A DNA stretch of 64,000 nucleotides from the NCBI RefSeq assembly GCF_901472495.1, contig NZ_LR590469.1, positions 3,906,001 through 3,970,000 on the forward strand, given 5' to 3'. Source of the stretch: Yersinia enterocolitica subsp. enterocolitica (lineage in GTDB: Bacteria; Pseudomonadota; Gammaproteobacteria; Enterobacterales; Enterobacteriaceae). The stretch's first letter is position 1; every line of letters starts with the position of its first letter. Both the position numbers and the translations under genes were made by a program. Shown here piece after piece: positions 47,713-57,981 of the stretch. The notes beneath the pieces are model-generated. The model made no database searches. It was not told the origin of the DNA and saw only the letters and a list, made by a program, of their open reading frames with translations.

Positions 47713-49139
47713 TAATGCCGATCAGTTAAGGATCGGTTGACCGATCCAGTGGTTGTGTAAGAATCCGGAAATGTTCTTCGTTTCCGGATTTTTTTATGCA
47801 CATCGGACAGGCTCTTGATCTCGTTTCCCGCTACGACTCACTGCGTAACCCACTGACCACACTGGGAGATTACCTCGACCCCCAGCTCATCTCCCGTTGT
47901 CTTGCCGAATCCGGCACGGTGACTCTGCGCAAGCGCCGCCTGCCGCTGGAAATGATGGTCTGGTGCATTGTCGGGATGGCACTCGAGCGTAAAGAACCTC
48001 TTCATCAAATCGTTAACCGGCTGGATATCATGCTGCCGGGCGATCGCCTCTTCGTGGCCCCCAGCGCCGTTATCCAGGCACGGCAAAGGCTGGGAAGCGA
48101 GGCTGTTCGCCGGGTATTCTCACAAACGGCGCAGCTGTGGCATGGCTCCGTCACCCATCCTCACTGGTGCGGTCTGACGTTGCTGGCCGTGGATGGCGTG
48201 GTCTGGCGAACACCAGATACGCCAGAGAACGATACCGCCTTCCCGCGCCAGACTTATGCCGGACAACCGGGCCTTTACCCACAGGTGAAAATGGTCTGCC
48301 AGATGGAACTGACCAGCCACCTGTTAACAGCGGCGGCCTTCGGTACGATGAAAGAAAGCGAATACACGCTGGCTGAGCAACTGATAGACCAGACTGCTGA
48401 TAACACACTGACGTTGATGGATAAAGGCTACTACTCACTGGGGCTTCTGAATGCCTGGAGCCAGGCCGGCGAGCACCGCCACTGGATGATCCCGCTGAAG
48501 AAAGGCGCACAGTATGAAGAGATACGGAAACTGGGAAAAGGCGATCATCTGGTGAAGTTGAAAACCAGCCCACAGGCCCGGAAAAAGTGGCCCGAGCTGG
48601 GGGCTGAAATGACAGCCCGCCTGCTGACCATCACCCGAAAAGGGAAGGTGTACCACCTGCTGACATCCATGACAGATACGATGCGTTATCCCGGGGGAGA
48701 GATGGCGGATCTGTACGGTCATCGCTGGGAAATTGAGCTGGGTTACTGGGAAATCAAGCAGACAATGCAACTGAGCAGACTGACGCTGCGGAGTAAAAAG
48801 CCGGAGCTTGTTGAGTAGGAGCTATGGGGAGTGCTGCTGGCCTATAATCTGGTGCGTTATCAGATGATTAAGATGGCGGGAGCGCTGAAAGGATACTGGA
48901 CGAATCAGCTGAGCTTCTCAGAATCGTGCGGGATGGTGATGCGGATGCTGATGACGCTACAGGGAGCTTCACCAGGTCGCATCCCGGAACTGATGCGGGA
49001 TATGGAGAGCATGGCGCAGATGGTGAAGTTACCGATAAGAAGAGAAAGAGCCTTCCCGAGGGTGGTGAAGGAAAGGCCGTATAAATATGGAAAAGCCAGG
49101 AACAAAAATGCCAGTCAGTTGCTTAACTGACTGGCATTA
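47713..49139 (+). mobile_element. IS4 element, copy 1 (transposase broken)
   Basis: 1427 bp between 18-bp ends TAATGCCGATCAGTTAAG and CTTAACTGACTGGCATTA, the inverted ends of IS4 (1426 bp in E. coli). Flanked by a 14-bp direct repeat. The transposase frame matches copy 2 apart from four substitutions and a stop. Confidence 0.95.
47796..49130 (+). pseudogene. IS4 transposase, nonsense mutant
   Basis: Reads to a TAG at 48816-48818 where copy 2 has CAG, so the product ends at 340 of 444 residues. Also R to W inside the Y(2)R(3)E(6)K block (GYWEIK instead of GYREIK), P to L at codon 88, and P to T after the stop. DDE Asp residues (AVDGVVW, LMDKGYY) are intact. Not expected to be active. Confidence 0.93.
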
Positions 49140-49159
49140 CCCCCCAACGGAGGCCGTTT

Positions 49160-50300
49160 TTCTTAGTGCTACCGTCGTTATCCTAGATTAGGTAATGATA
49201 ATAGAGACTTTGGAATTAAAGATATTCTTTAATAAAACCGCAAAGATGTTTATTCAAATAGAGGAGTATTTAATGAAATGTGAGTTTTAAAAACGTAATT
49301 AACCAGTTTTATTTACGTCATCTTATATAGAAAGGGAATAATGAGCTTTTGTGTGGGTAAATTCCTACATTATTATCATCGATATACTCTTTCTCTTTGT
49401 CAGATATTTCAATATGAAACATCAATCTTTCTAATGTCACTATTAAGAAGTCTCGCTATTTTCTTTTTTTAAATTAATTAGTTATTGCAGTGTTTTATCT
49501 TGTTTTTATTGTTTTATTTAAAATAAAACGCCAGATATTGCTTGCTGTGTGGCGTTAGATCCCTATAGTTTCCGTTAGTGTAAATGTAAAAATTCAAAAC
49601 TAACCTTTTATTAATAATTGTTAATGTAATCTAAATGAATCCTAAATGAAATCTAAATAATGATTATCCTATTGCCAGTTTTATTGATTTTTTTGATAGG
49701 AATGACTACCGCGGTGGCTATAAGAAAGGTATATCACTTTATTTTATAAAAACTAAAATACCCGCTATAAAGCTGGCAGTTTTGGTGGCGGGAGATCTGT
49801 AATTTAAAAGGCTGTGATAACCTTTGAAATGAAAAGGTAGAGAAAATTTTTCTAAGAAATGGCCTATTTTTTCACATGAGGGATGTTATTTTAATTGGTT
49901 GAATTTAAAGGTTTTTTTAATTTAATTTTCAATGGGTAATCATTAAGTCTAGACCATTAAATTATTGAGTGCAACATGGTATGAATTCTATTCTTTCTCG
50001 CGTAATTGAACCAGTGCATCTACTGGAATCATCTTAAATGACTCATATAAAGAAAACAGATTTCTATGCTAATGGAGTGGCTTTTATTTAGTGAATTAAA
50101 CTGGAGAGTTTTCCGCTGAATATGAAAAATGATGATTTAGATCACTATTGGAAAATTCTGATGTATGTAATAATTTTTGCAACAATTTACATATTGTAAG
50201 ATTTGGTCTACTTTCCGGACATTATGCAATAGTTTTAAAGGAAGCTATGATAACTATGTATTTATATCGCTAAGTGGGTCCAAGTGAATCTGTTTGTGGG
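49160..50300. other. 1.1-kb AT-rich non-coding region upstream of the arginine genes
   Basis: No gene that I can support. At 49631-49663 are three tandem 11-mers starting CTAAAT (CTAAATGAATC, CTAAATGAAAT, CTAAATAATGA), an arrangement like response-regulator sites. Tiny frames at 49705 (15 codons) and 49981 (18 codons, MNSILSRVIEPVHLLESS) are noted but unsupported. The region may hold promoters, a long leader or a small RNA. Confidence 0.5.
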
Positions 50301-50429
50301 GTATACCCGTCATACTTCAAGTTGCATGTGCGTTGGCTGCGCTTAATCACCCGAATCACTTACTCATGTAAGCTCATCGGGATTCTCTCGCTTGCCGCCT
50401 TCCTGTAACTCGAATTATTTAGGGTATAG
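50301..50429 (+). repeat. ERIC element upstream of the antiporter gene
   Basis: GTATACCCGTCATACTTCAA to CTCGAATTATTTAGGGTATA with core CACTTACTCATGTAAGCTC. Near-consensus and 47 bp before the antiporter start, so it is likely in the mRNA leader. Confidence 0.9.
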
Positions 50430-50476
50430 GCAGAATTTACATTTAACTTAATTTATCCAACGTCATTGAGAACATC

Positions 50477-51985
50477 ATGGCCAATTCATCTACGAATAAA
50501 TTATCTTTACCGGCCCTAACTTCTTTAGTGGTCGGCTCAATGATCGGTGCCGGTATATTCTCATTACCCGCAACGTTCGGCAGGGCAACGGGTGGTTTTG
50601 GTGCACTCATTGCCTGGTGTATTGCTGGTGGTGGGATGTTAATGCTGGCTTTTGTTTTTCAAACATTAGCTCAGCGTAAACCTAATCTGGATTCCGGTGT
50701 ATTCATATACGCAAAAGAGGGATTTGGTGATTATCTTGGTTTTGCATCTGCATTAGGTTTTTGGGCCGGTACTTGTATTGGTAACGTTTCTTACTTTGTC
50801 CTGATCAAATCAACATTAGGGGCGTTCTTCCCTATCTTTGGTGACGGTAATACCATTCCAGCAGTATTAGTGGCCTCCGTTATTCTATGGGGATTCCATA
50901 TCCTGATATTGCGGGGTGTTAAAGAGGCTGCGGCGATTAATACCATTGCCACCTTCGCAAAAATAATTCCCATCTTCATCTTTGTCATCGTACTGATTTT
51001 TGCCTTTAAAGGTGATGTGTTCGCACTGAACTTCTGGGGTACGCCAGATGTAGTTAAGAGTGTCGATTTATCCCACCTGAATGACTACGGCTATGTTGGC
51101 CATGCGGCAGCTGTCATGCCGGTGGTGGTTGAGCCTGAGTCTTTATTCTCTCAAGTTCGTAGCACCATGTTGGTGACAGTATTTGTGTTCTTAGGGATTG
51201 AAGGCGCGAGTGTGTATTCGCGTTACGCCAAAGAACGTAGCCATGTCGGTATTGCCACGGTTCTGGGCTTTATTGGTGTGCTGTGCTTGTTGGTGCTGAT
51301 AACCATGTTGTCTTACGGTGTACTGCTACGCCCTGATCTTGCTGCATTACGTCAGCCATCGATGGCCGGGGTTCTGGAAGCCATAGTCGGGCGCTGGGGA
51401 GCCATCTTTATCAGCGTGGGTTTGATTATCTCAGTATTGGGTGCGTATTTATCCTGGTCACTGTTGGCAGCCGAAGTGCTGTTCTCGGCGGCGAAGAGTA
51501 AAAGCATGCCAAAAATATTTGGTACCGAAAACAGTAATGCAGTGCCTTCAGCGGCGGTATGGCTGACCAATATCTTTATTCAAGTGTTCTTAATTCTGAC
51601 ACTGTTTACTGATTATGCTTTCCAACTGGCCTTGGAGTTAACCAGCTCATTAACCCTGATCCCTTATCTGTTGGTGGGCGCTTACGGACTAAAACTGGCC
51701 TGGACGGGTGAAACTTACGAAACCAATGCACGTGGTCACAGAAAAGATCTCATCTTTGCCCTTATTGCCACTTTCTATTCCGCACTGATGATTTATGCCG
51801 GTGGTCTGAAATACTTGCTGCTGTCGGCCATCATTTATGGTCCAGGTACGATTTTGTATCTGATTGCCAAACGTGAACAGCATCAGAAAGCGTTTAATAC
51901 CTACGAAAGAATCCTGTTTATCGTTCTTATTGTGGCTGCGGTTGCTGCGATTTATAGCATTGCCACCGGAATCATCACCATATAA
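50477..51985 (+). CDS. Amino acid antiporter, arginine/ornithine type (APC family)
   Basis: 502 residues, twelve predicted transmembrane helices. LVVGSMIGAGIFSLPATFGRATGG is the APC substrate-binding first helix; VFLGIEGASVYSRYAKERSHVG and SWSLLAAEVLFSAAKSK are typical of ArcD/YdgI antiporters. Placed 15 bp before arginine deiminase, so it most likely swaps arginine for ornithine or citrulline across the inner membrane. Confidence 0.87.
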   Translation: MANSSTNKLSLPALTSLVVGSMIGAGIFSLPATFGRATGGFGALIAWCIAGGGMLMLAFVFQTLAQRKPNLDSGVFIYAKEGFGDYLGFASALGFWAGTCIGNVSYFVLIKSTLGAFFPIFGDGNTIPAVLVASVILWGFHILILRGVKEAAAINTIATFAKIIPIFIFVIVLIFAFKGDVFALNFWGTPDVVKSVDLSHLNDYGYVGHAAAVMPVVVEPESLFSQVRSTMLVTVFVFLGIEGASVYSRYAKERSHVGIATVLGFIGVLCLLVLITMLSYGVLLRPDLAALRQPSMAGVLEAIVGRWGAIFISVGLIISVLGAYLSWSLLAAEVLFSAAKSKSMPKIFGTENSNAVPSAAVWLTNIFIQVFLILTLFTDYAFQLALELTSSLTLIPYLLVGAYGLKLAWTGETYETNARGHRKDLIFALIATFYSALMIYAGGLKYLLLSAIIYGPGTILYLIAKREQHQKAFNTYERILFIVLIVAAVAAIYSIATGIITI

Positions 51986-52000
51986 TTTATTGGAGTTCTT

Positions 52001-53284
52001 ATGTCAGATAAAGCTAAGAAAACTCACACCAAACCCAAATTTGGTGTTCACTCTGAAGTCGGACAGTTGCACAAAGTTATGGTCTGCGCACCAGGGCGTG
52101 CCCATAACCGCCTGACCCCCAGTAATTGTGATGAATTATTATTTGATGATGTTCTGTGGGTTGAAAGAGCCAAACGCGACCATTTTGATTTTATGACCAA
52201 AATGCGTGAACGTGGTGTTGATGTGGTGGAAATGCATAATCTGCTGGCCGAAACCGTGGCTCTTCCTGCGGCCAAAAAGTGGATTCTGGATCAACAAATT
52301 GTACCAAATGAAGTATCACTGGGTATTTTGCAAGAAACCCGCAATTATCTGGAAAGCCTGGAGCCGCGCTTGTTAGCTGAAGTGCTGATTGGCGGTTTAT
52401 CTACCACTGAACTCCATAAAGATGGCAAATGCGACAAAGAAGAGTTGAAGCTGATCCGCGAGGCGGTTGGCATCACGGAATATCTGCTGCCGCCGCTGCC
52501 CAATACCCTTTACACCCGCGACACCACTTGCTGGATTTATGGCGGTGTAACTCTAAATCCGCTGTATTGGCCAGCACGTCATGAAGAAACCATTCTGACC
52601 ACGGCTATCTATAAATTCCATCCGGATTTTGGCGACGCCAATGTGAAGGTGTGGTGGGGCGACCCAACGCAGCATCACGGCAGTGCGACATTAGAAGGTG
52701 GTGATGTGATGCCAATTGGCAACAAAACCGTGCTCATCGGTATGAGTGAGCGCACCTCTCATCAGGCGATCACTCAGTTGGCTCAGTCACTGTTTAAAAA
52801 CAGTGAAGGGCAAGTTGAACGCGTGATGATAGCCGCTATGCCAAAATTGCGTGCTGCCATGCATCTGGATACCGTGTTCACTTTCTGCGACCGCGATGTA
52901 GTTACCCTTTATCCGGCGATTGTTAATCAGATTCAAACCTTCTCATTGCGACCAGATAATGGCCCGACTGGCATTAAATTAAGCCGCGACAAAGGCACAT
53001 TTGTTGAAGCGATAGCCGGTGCATTGAACCTGAAAAAACTGCGGGTGGTTGAGACTGAAGGTAATGATTACGACACCGAGCGCCAACAGTGGGACAGCGG
53101 CAATAACATGGTTGCGCTTTCACCAGGGGTGGTGCTGGCTTACGACCGTAATACCAAAACCAACACTCAACTACGTAAAGAAGGGGTGGAAGTGATTGAG
53201 ATTGTCGGCAGTGAGTTAGGTCGCGGACGTGGCGGCGGTCATTGTATGACTTGTCCAATCATCCGGGATGCCGTTGATTACTAA
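52001..53284 (+). CDS. arcA: Arginine deiminase
   Basis: 427 residues. Guanidino-modifying enzyme fold: GQLHKVMVCAPGR at the start, TRDTTCWIYGG, TLEGGDVMPI, MHLDTVFTFCDRD and the catalytic Cys about residue 415 in GRGGGHCMTCPI. Turns arginine into citrulline and ammonia, raising pH under acid or anaerobic conditions. ArcB and ArcC are not encoded next to it. GGAG ribosome site; the ERIC element starts at the base after the stop. Confidence 0.95.
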   Translation: MSDKAKKTHTKPKFGVHSEVGQLHKVMVCAPGRAHNRLTPSNCDELLFDDVLWVERAKRDHFDFMTKMRERGVDVVEMHNLLAETVALPAAKKWILDQQIVPNEVSLGILQETRNYLESLEPRLLAEVLIGGLSTTELHKDGKCDKEELKLIREAVGITEYLLPPLPNTLYTRDTTCWIYGGVTLNPLYWPARHEETILTTAIYKFHPDFGDANVKVWWGDPTQHHGSATLEGGDVMPIGNKTVLIGMSERTSHQAITQLAQSLFKNSEGQVERVMIAAMPKLRAAMHLDTVFTFCDRDVVTLYPAIVNQIQTFSLRPDNGPTGIKLSRDKGTFVEAIAGALNLKKLRVVETEGNDYDTERQQWDSGNNMVALSPGVVLAYDRNTKTNTQLRKEGVEVIEIVGSELGRGRGGGHCMTCPIIRDAVDY

Positions 53285-53476
53285 TTCCCGTCGGCCTTGA
53301 AGCCACAGGGTTGTTAGCTGCGCGCACTTACCCGAATCACTTACTTGCGTAAGCTCATCGGGATGCGTTTGCTGGCTGCCTACCTGTGGCTCCAATGACT
53401 TTGGGAACCCCCGTCGGCCTTGAAGCCACAGGGTTGTTAGCTGCCGCCTGACTACAACTCGAATTATTTAGGGATA
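53285..53476 (+). repeat. ERIC element plus truncated ERIC after arcA
   Basis: A complete element (53285-53408, CCGTCGGCCTTGAAGCCACA to CAATGACTTTGGGAA) followed by a second left arm (53410-53445) joined directly to a right end (CTCGAATTATTTAGGGATA). The second has lost its centre. The rest of the gap to 53765 shows no gene. Confidence 0.8.
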
Positions 53477-53765
53477 GCGCGGTTGCTCTTAAAAAAATAG
53501 CTGATAGTGAGTAGCAGAGTAGCGCTATTTCGCTATTGGCTATTTGTCCGTTAACTTATCTTTATTTTTCACGCAAATAACACTACCCATTTCAGTGCTA
53601 ATTGTGCTGATCTACTTTTAGGGATATTTACAGGGGGATTATTAATCACACTTTTAAAAAACTGGTGCGTCATATGCCACAGAAAAATGGCGCAGAAAAC
53701 AGATACAACAGTGTGAATAACTAATCTGCAATAACTTTGAAAATCTGACTCAACGAGATCTTATA

Positions 53766-54848
53766 GTGAAGATAAAAACAGTCGTTACCTTGCTATTAAC
53801 GTTTCTTCTCGCTGCTTGCGACAGAACTCCCCCAGAAGTCGTGGAAAGTGTTCGTCCGGTAAAAATATTTATCGTGGAAGACAGTGGACAAAATGGGACG
53901 CGTTATTTCCCTGCGCGGCTACAAGCGGGTGATGAAACTCAACTCTCCTTTAAACGTAGCGGGCAACTACAACAACTGCTGGTTCGTGAAGGTGAGCAGG
54001 TGAAAAAAGGTCAGGTAATTGCCAAGTTGAATGATACTGATCTGACTCTGCGCGTTAGGGATCGTCAGTCCACCTTCAACCTGGCACGAGATCAGTTTAA
54101 TCGTTTCAATACCTTGCAAGGTCAAAGGGCTGTCTCACGCGCTGAGTTAGATGTTCGCCGCGCCGAGATGGAATCTGCTCGTGCAGCATTGGAAATTGCA
54201 CAAAAAGAACTCAGTGATGCCACGATTACCGCCCCGTTCGATGGCATTATCGCCAATGTTAATGCGCGAAACCATCAGGTCATGGCCCCAGGCCAGCCGG
54301 TGGCAACTCTAAGCGCATTGGATACGCTGGATGTCGTTTTCAGTGTGCCAGAACGCCTGTTTACCACCCTCGATATTAGCAACCGCAACTACAAGCCAAC
54401 GGTATTACTTAATCATCTGCCGGGGCGCGAATTTGTTGCTGAATATAAAGAACATACTACCTCAACAACCTCAGCTTCCCAGACTTTCCAAGTGACACTC
54501 ACCATGAAGCGCCCACCCGATATGCCATTGCTTTCTGGTATCAGTGGCCGGGTCAGAATCAACTCTGGCAATTTGTCTGGTACTGACCACCCGACTATTG
54601 TGATCCCCGTCGAAGCGGTATTTAACCCTGACAGTGCCCAGTTGAATGATGCGCGTGTTTGGGTCATCAAAAATGATGATGGCCAGATGCACGTTGAAGA
54701 ACGCAAAGTGCAAGTGGGTCAGTTGACAGCGAACGGCATTCAAATCACTTCTGGATTGGCAGATGGTGAGCAAATTGTCGCAGCTGGCACCGGTGAGCTT
54801 CGCCCTAATCAAGTTGTTCGGGCTTGGGTACGTGAGCGGGGTCTCTAA
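53766..54848 (+). CDS. RND efflux periplasmic adaptor, lipoprotein
   Basis: 360 residues from a GTG at 53766. Lipobox LLAAC with Cys18; residue +2 is Asp, which holds lipoproteins in the inner membrane. Then the membrane-fusion layout: barrel-sandwich halves SFKRSGQLQQLLVREGEQVKKGQVIAKLND and ATITAPFDGIIANVNARNHQVMAPGQPV around a helical hairpin (about 85-140). One-base overlap with the pump gene. No outer-membrane partner gene nearby, so TolC is probably used. Confidence 0.9.
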   Translation: MKIKTVVTLLLTFLLAACDRTPPEVVESVRPVKIFIVEDSGQNGTRYFPARLQAGDETQLSFKRSGQLQQLLVREGEQVKKGQVIAKLNDTDLTLRVRDRQSTFNLARDQFNRFNTLQGQRAVSRAELDVRRAEMESARAALEIAQKELSDATITAPFDGIIANVNARNHQVMAPGQPVATLSALDTLDVVFSVPERLFTTLDISNRNYKPTVLLNHLPGREFVAEYKEHTTSTTSASQTFQVTLTMKRPPDMPLLSGISGRVRINSGNLSGTDHPTIVIPVEAVFNPDSAQLNDARVWVIKNDDGQMHVEERKVQVGQLTANGIQITSGLADGEQIVAAGTGELRPNQVVRAWVRERGL

Positions 54849-57800
54849 TGAAGCTGCTTGATAATTATATCAATAATAGTACCCGTATCTGGTTAACGAT
54901 TCTGTTGCTGGGTGTTGGGGGTATTATTGCCTATCTCAATATAGGCAGGCTGGAAGACCCGGCTTTTACCATCAAAACGGCAGTAGTTGTCACCCGCTAT
55001 GATGGCGCGTCGGCACAACAGGTTGAAGAAGAAGTCACATTACCGCTGGAGAATGCCATTCAGGAACTCTCTTATGTCGATGATGTTACCTCCATTTCCA
55101 GTGCGGGCTTATCGCAAATTACTATCAATATTCGTGCGCAATATGGGGCGAATGAATTACCGCAAATCTGGGATGAATTGCGGCGTAAGATAAATGATAA
55201 CAGTGTGCGGTTGCCACCGGGTGCCAGTGCGCCGATGGTCAACGACGACTTCGGCGATGTGTATGGTTTCTTCTTCTCACTCACCGGTGATGGCTACAGT
55301 AATCAGGATTTACGCAACTTTGCCGAGCAATTACGGCGTGAGTTGGTACTGGTACCGGGGGTCGGTAAAGTGGGGATTGTCGGTATCTTGCCTGAAGAAG
55401 TTCAGGTGGAGATTTCTCGTGCCCAGATGACCGCCGCAGGTATTACGCCACAACAGTTATCCGACTTACTTGCTCGTCAGAATGTGGTGTCCGATGCTGG
55501 CCAATTACAGGTGGGTAGTGAGTCGATTCGTTTGCATCCAACCGGTGAATTCCAGAGTGTGCAAGAGCTGGGGAACTTACTGGTAAGCCAACCCGGTAGC
55601 CCAAAAAGTGTCTATTTACGTGACATCGCGACCGTGACACAAGGTTTTGGTCATTCACCGACCAATATTTACCGTGCTAATGGTAAGCCTGCATTGGCGC
55701 TAGGGATCTCATTCGCCCCGAATGTTAATGTAGTGAATGTGGGTAATGCCATTAAAGCTCGACTGGCGCAGTTGGAAGGCGAGCGCCCGTCAGGCATGCA
55801 TATCAATGTGTTTTATGACCAGTCCCATGAAGTTGAGGGGGCGGTCAACGGCTTTATCCTTAACTTCCTGCTGGCACTGCTCATTGTTGTTGTCACGCTA
55901 CTTATCTTTATGGGGGTACGCAGCGGTGTGGTGATTGCCATCTCGCTGGCACTGAACGTACTTGGCACCTTGCTCATTATGTGGCTGTTTAATATCGAGC
56001 TACAGCGAGTGTCGCTAGGGGCGCTAATTATCGCGCTAAGTATGTTGGTAGATAACGCCATTGTAGTGGTGGAGGGGATTGTGGTGGGCCGCCAGCGCGG
56101 CGAAAGTCTCTCTACGGCGATCGGCAATGTTGTGAAGCGCTCAATGATGCCGCTGCTAGGCGCGACAGTGATTGCCATTTTGGCCTTTGCCCCGATTGGC
56201 CTGTCCAACGATGCAACCGGTGAATATTGTAAATCGCTATTCCAAGTGTTGTTAATCTCGTTGATGTTGAGCTGGATTACCGCACTGACGTTGACACCGG
56301 TGTTTTCTAAGTGGGCATTCCAGAATCAAAAACCGGCGAAGGTGGATGAGGATAAACCGGCTAAGCAACCTTATGATGGCTGGTTGTTCCGCTATTATCG
56401 GGTGGTGCTGAATAAATTACTGCAATACCGTGCGGTCACTTTGGTCCTGCTGGCGGCAATGTTGGTCGCATCGGTCGTGGGCTTTGGCAATGTTCGTCAG
56501 AGCTTCTTCCCGCCGTCTAACACACCTATCTTCTTTGTTGATATTTGGCTGCCGTATGGCACAGATATTAGTTATACCGAAGGAGTGGCAGATAAGGTCG
56601 AGCAGTACATCAAGCAGCAAAAAGGGGTGGCTGACACCATGGCGACAATCGGTCAGGGCGCGATGCGCTTTATGCTGACTTATAACGCCCAGCGTCATTA
56701 TCCTAACTATGCGCAGGTGATGGTTCGAACCGAGCAGCTAGACCAAATACCGGGTTTGATTGATGAAATTGAAGCCTACATGCATGACGAATACCCGCAA
56801 GTTGATGCGCAGATAAAACGCATCATGTTCGGGCCGTCAAACAACAGCTCGATTGAAGCCCGCTTTATTGGCCCTGATCCCGAGGTGCTGCGCTCTCTGG
56901 CCGCTCAGGCGGAAAAAGCGATCATTGCCGATCCGATGGCCGATGGTGCAAGGCATGACTGGCAAGATCGTAGCAAAATGATCCGACCTCAATTCTCTGA
57001 TTATCTGGGCCGCGAGCTGGGTGTGGATAAACGCGAGGTTGATGGTACCTTGCGCATGAGTTTTGGTGGCTTGCCGGTTGGCTTATACCGCGATGGGACG
57101 CGCCTGATGCCGATTGTGTTGCGCACCCCGGATTCCGAGCGGCTCAATGCTGAACGACTCAATGATGTGATGGTCTGGAGTCAGGCACGCCAGGCCTTTA
57201 TCCCGATCGATAACGTCGTGACCAGTTTTGAGACCGAGTGGGAAGATCCACTTATCATGCGGCTGGATCGCAAACGGACATTGACGGTGCAAACTGATCC
57301 AACTCAGCAAGGGGGCGAAACCTCGGCTGAGTTATTACAGCGCATCAAGCCAGGGGTTGAGTCTATTCAATTGCCGCGTGGCTATGAACTTGAATGGGGC
57401 GGTGACTACGAAAGTACCAAAGAAGCACAACGGGGTATTTTCATCAGTTTGCCGATAGCATTCCTGATTATGTTTGTGGTGACTGTCTTGATGTTTAGCT
57501 CGGTGCGTAACGCGCTGGCTATCTGGCTGACGGTGCCATTAGCACTGATTGGTGTGACCGTGGGCTTCTTGCTCACCGGTATTCCATTTGGTTTTATGGC
57601 CTTACTGGGGCTATTGAGTCTGAGTGGGATGTTGATACGTAACGGCATTGTGCTGGTGGAAGAAATTGGCCTCCAGCGGCAGGAAAAACCACTGCGTGAT
57701 GCCATTATTGATGCTTCCACTGCGCGTTTGCGCCCTATCATGTTAACCGCATTTACCACGGTTTTGGGGCTAGCCCCGCTGCTTAGCGATGCTTTCTTCC

Positions 57801-57934
57801 AGAGTATGGCGGTGGTGATTATGTTTGGTCTGGGCTTTGCAACTGTACTGACCCTACTGGTGTTGCCAGTGATATATAGCTGTATGAATCCGGAACCAAA
57901 AGAGAAAGCGCATGATGAGCCAGTTAGTGAATAA
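54848..57934 (+). CDS. RND efflux pump, inner-membrane subunit
   Basis: 1028 residues, standard length, twelve transmembrane helices and two large periplasmic loops. TM4 reads ALSMLVDNAIVVVEGI: one Asp then Asn, where AcrB has Asp407-Asp408; this single-Asp form marks a distinct branch. LRPIMLTAFTTVLGLAPLL is present in the second half. Substrate range unknown. No TetR or two-component gene is adjacent. Its terminator is split by IS4 copy 2. Confidence 0.92.
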   Translation: MKLLDNYINNSTRIWLTILLLGVGGIIAYLNIGRLEDPAFTIKTAVVVTRYDGASAQQVEEEVTLPLENAIQELSYVDDVTSISSAGLSQITINIRAQYGANELPQIWDELRRKINDNSVRLPPGASAPMVNDDFGDVYGFFFSLTGDGYSNQDLRNFAEQLRRELVLVPGVGKVGIVGILPEEVQVEISRAQMTAAGITPQQLSDLLARQNVVSDAGQLQVGSESIRLHPTGEFQSVQELGNLLVSQPGSPKSVYLRDIATVTQGFGHSPTNIYRANGKPALALGISFAPNVNVVNVGNAIKARLAQLEGERPSGMHINVFYDQSHEVEGAVNGFILNFLLALLIVVVTLLIFMGVRSGVVIAISLALNVLGTLLIMWLFNIELQRVSLGALIIALSMLVDNAIVVVEGIVVGRQRGESLSTAIGNVVKRSMMPLLGATVIAILAFAPIGLSNDATGEYCKSLFQVLLISLMLSWITALTLTPVFSKWAFQNQKPAKVDEDKPAKQPYDGWLFRYYRVVLNKLLQYRAVTLVLLAAMLVASVVGFGNVRQSFFPPSNTPIFFVDIWLPYGTDISYTEGVADKVEQYIKQQKGVADTMATIGQGAMRFMLTYNAQRHYPNYAQVMVRTEQLDQIPGLIDEIEAYMHDEYPQVDAQIKRIMFGPSNNSSIEARFIGPDPEVLRSLAAQAEKAIIADPMADGARHDWQDRSKMIRPQFSDYLGRELGVDKREVDGTLRMSFGGLPVGLYRDGTRLMPIVLRTPDSERLNAERLNDVMVWSQARQAFIPIDNVVTSFETEWEDPLIMRLDRKRTLTVQTDPTQQGGETSAELLQRIKPGVESIQLPRGYELEWGGDYESTKEAQRGIFISLPIAFLIMFVVTVLMFSSVRNALAIWLTVPLALIGVTVGFLLTGIPFGFMALLGLLSLSGMLIRNGIVLVEEIGLQRQEKPLRDAIIDASTARLRPIMLTAFTTVLGLAPLLSDAFFQSMAVVIMFGLGFATVLTLLVLPVIYSCMNPEPKEKAHDEPVSE

Positions 57935-57981
57935 CTGAGAGTCTCGTGTCTGAAATAACTTAAACAGCTCCATTCTTGGGG

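Larger units (their letters stand above)
47699..49153 (+). terminator. waaL terminator interrupted by IS4
   Basis: The two halves, AACGGCC before and GGCCGTTTTT after the element, plus one copy of CCCCCCAACGGAGG, rebuild a stem-loop with a T-run. The 14-bp target copies are at 47699-47712 and 49140-49153. The left half alone cannot end transcription, so waaL mRNA may run into the IS. Confidence 0.75.

Noticed and set aside
49705..50037. Tiny frames MTTAVAIRKVYHFIL (49705) and MNSILSRVIEPVHLLESS (49981)
   Set aside because: No good ribosome sites and no recognisable similarity; kept only as notes.
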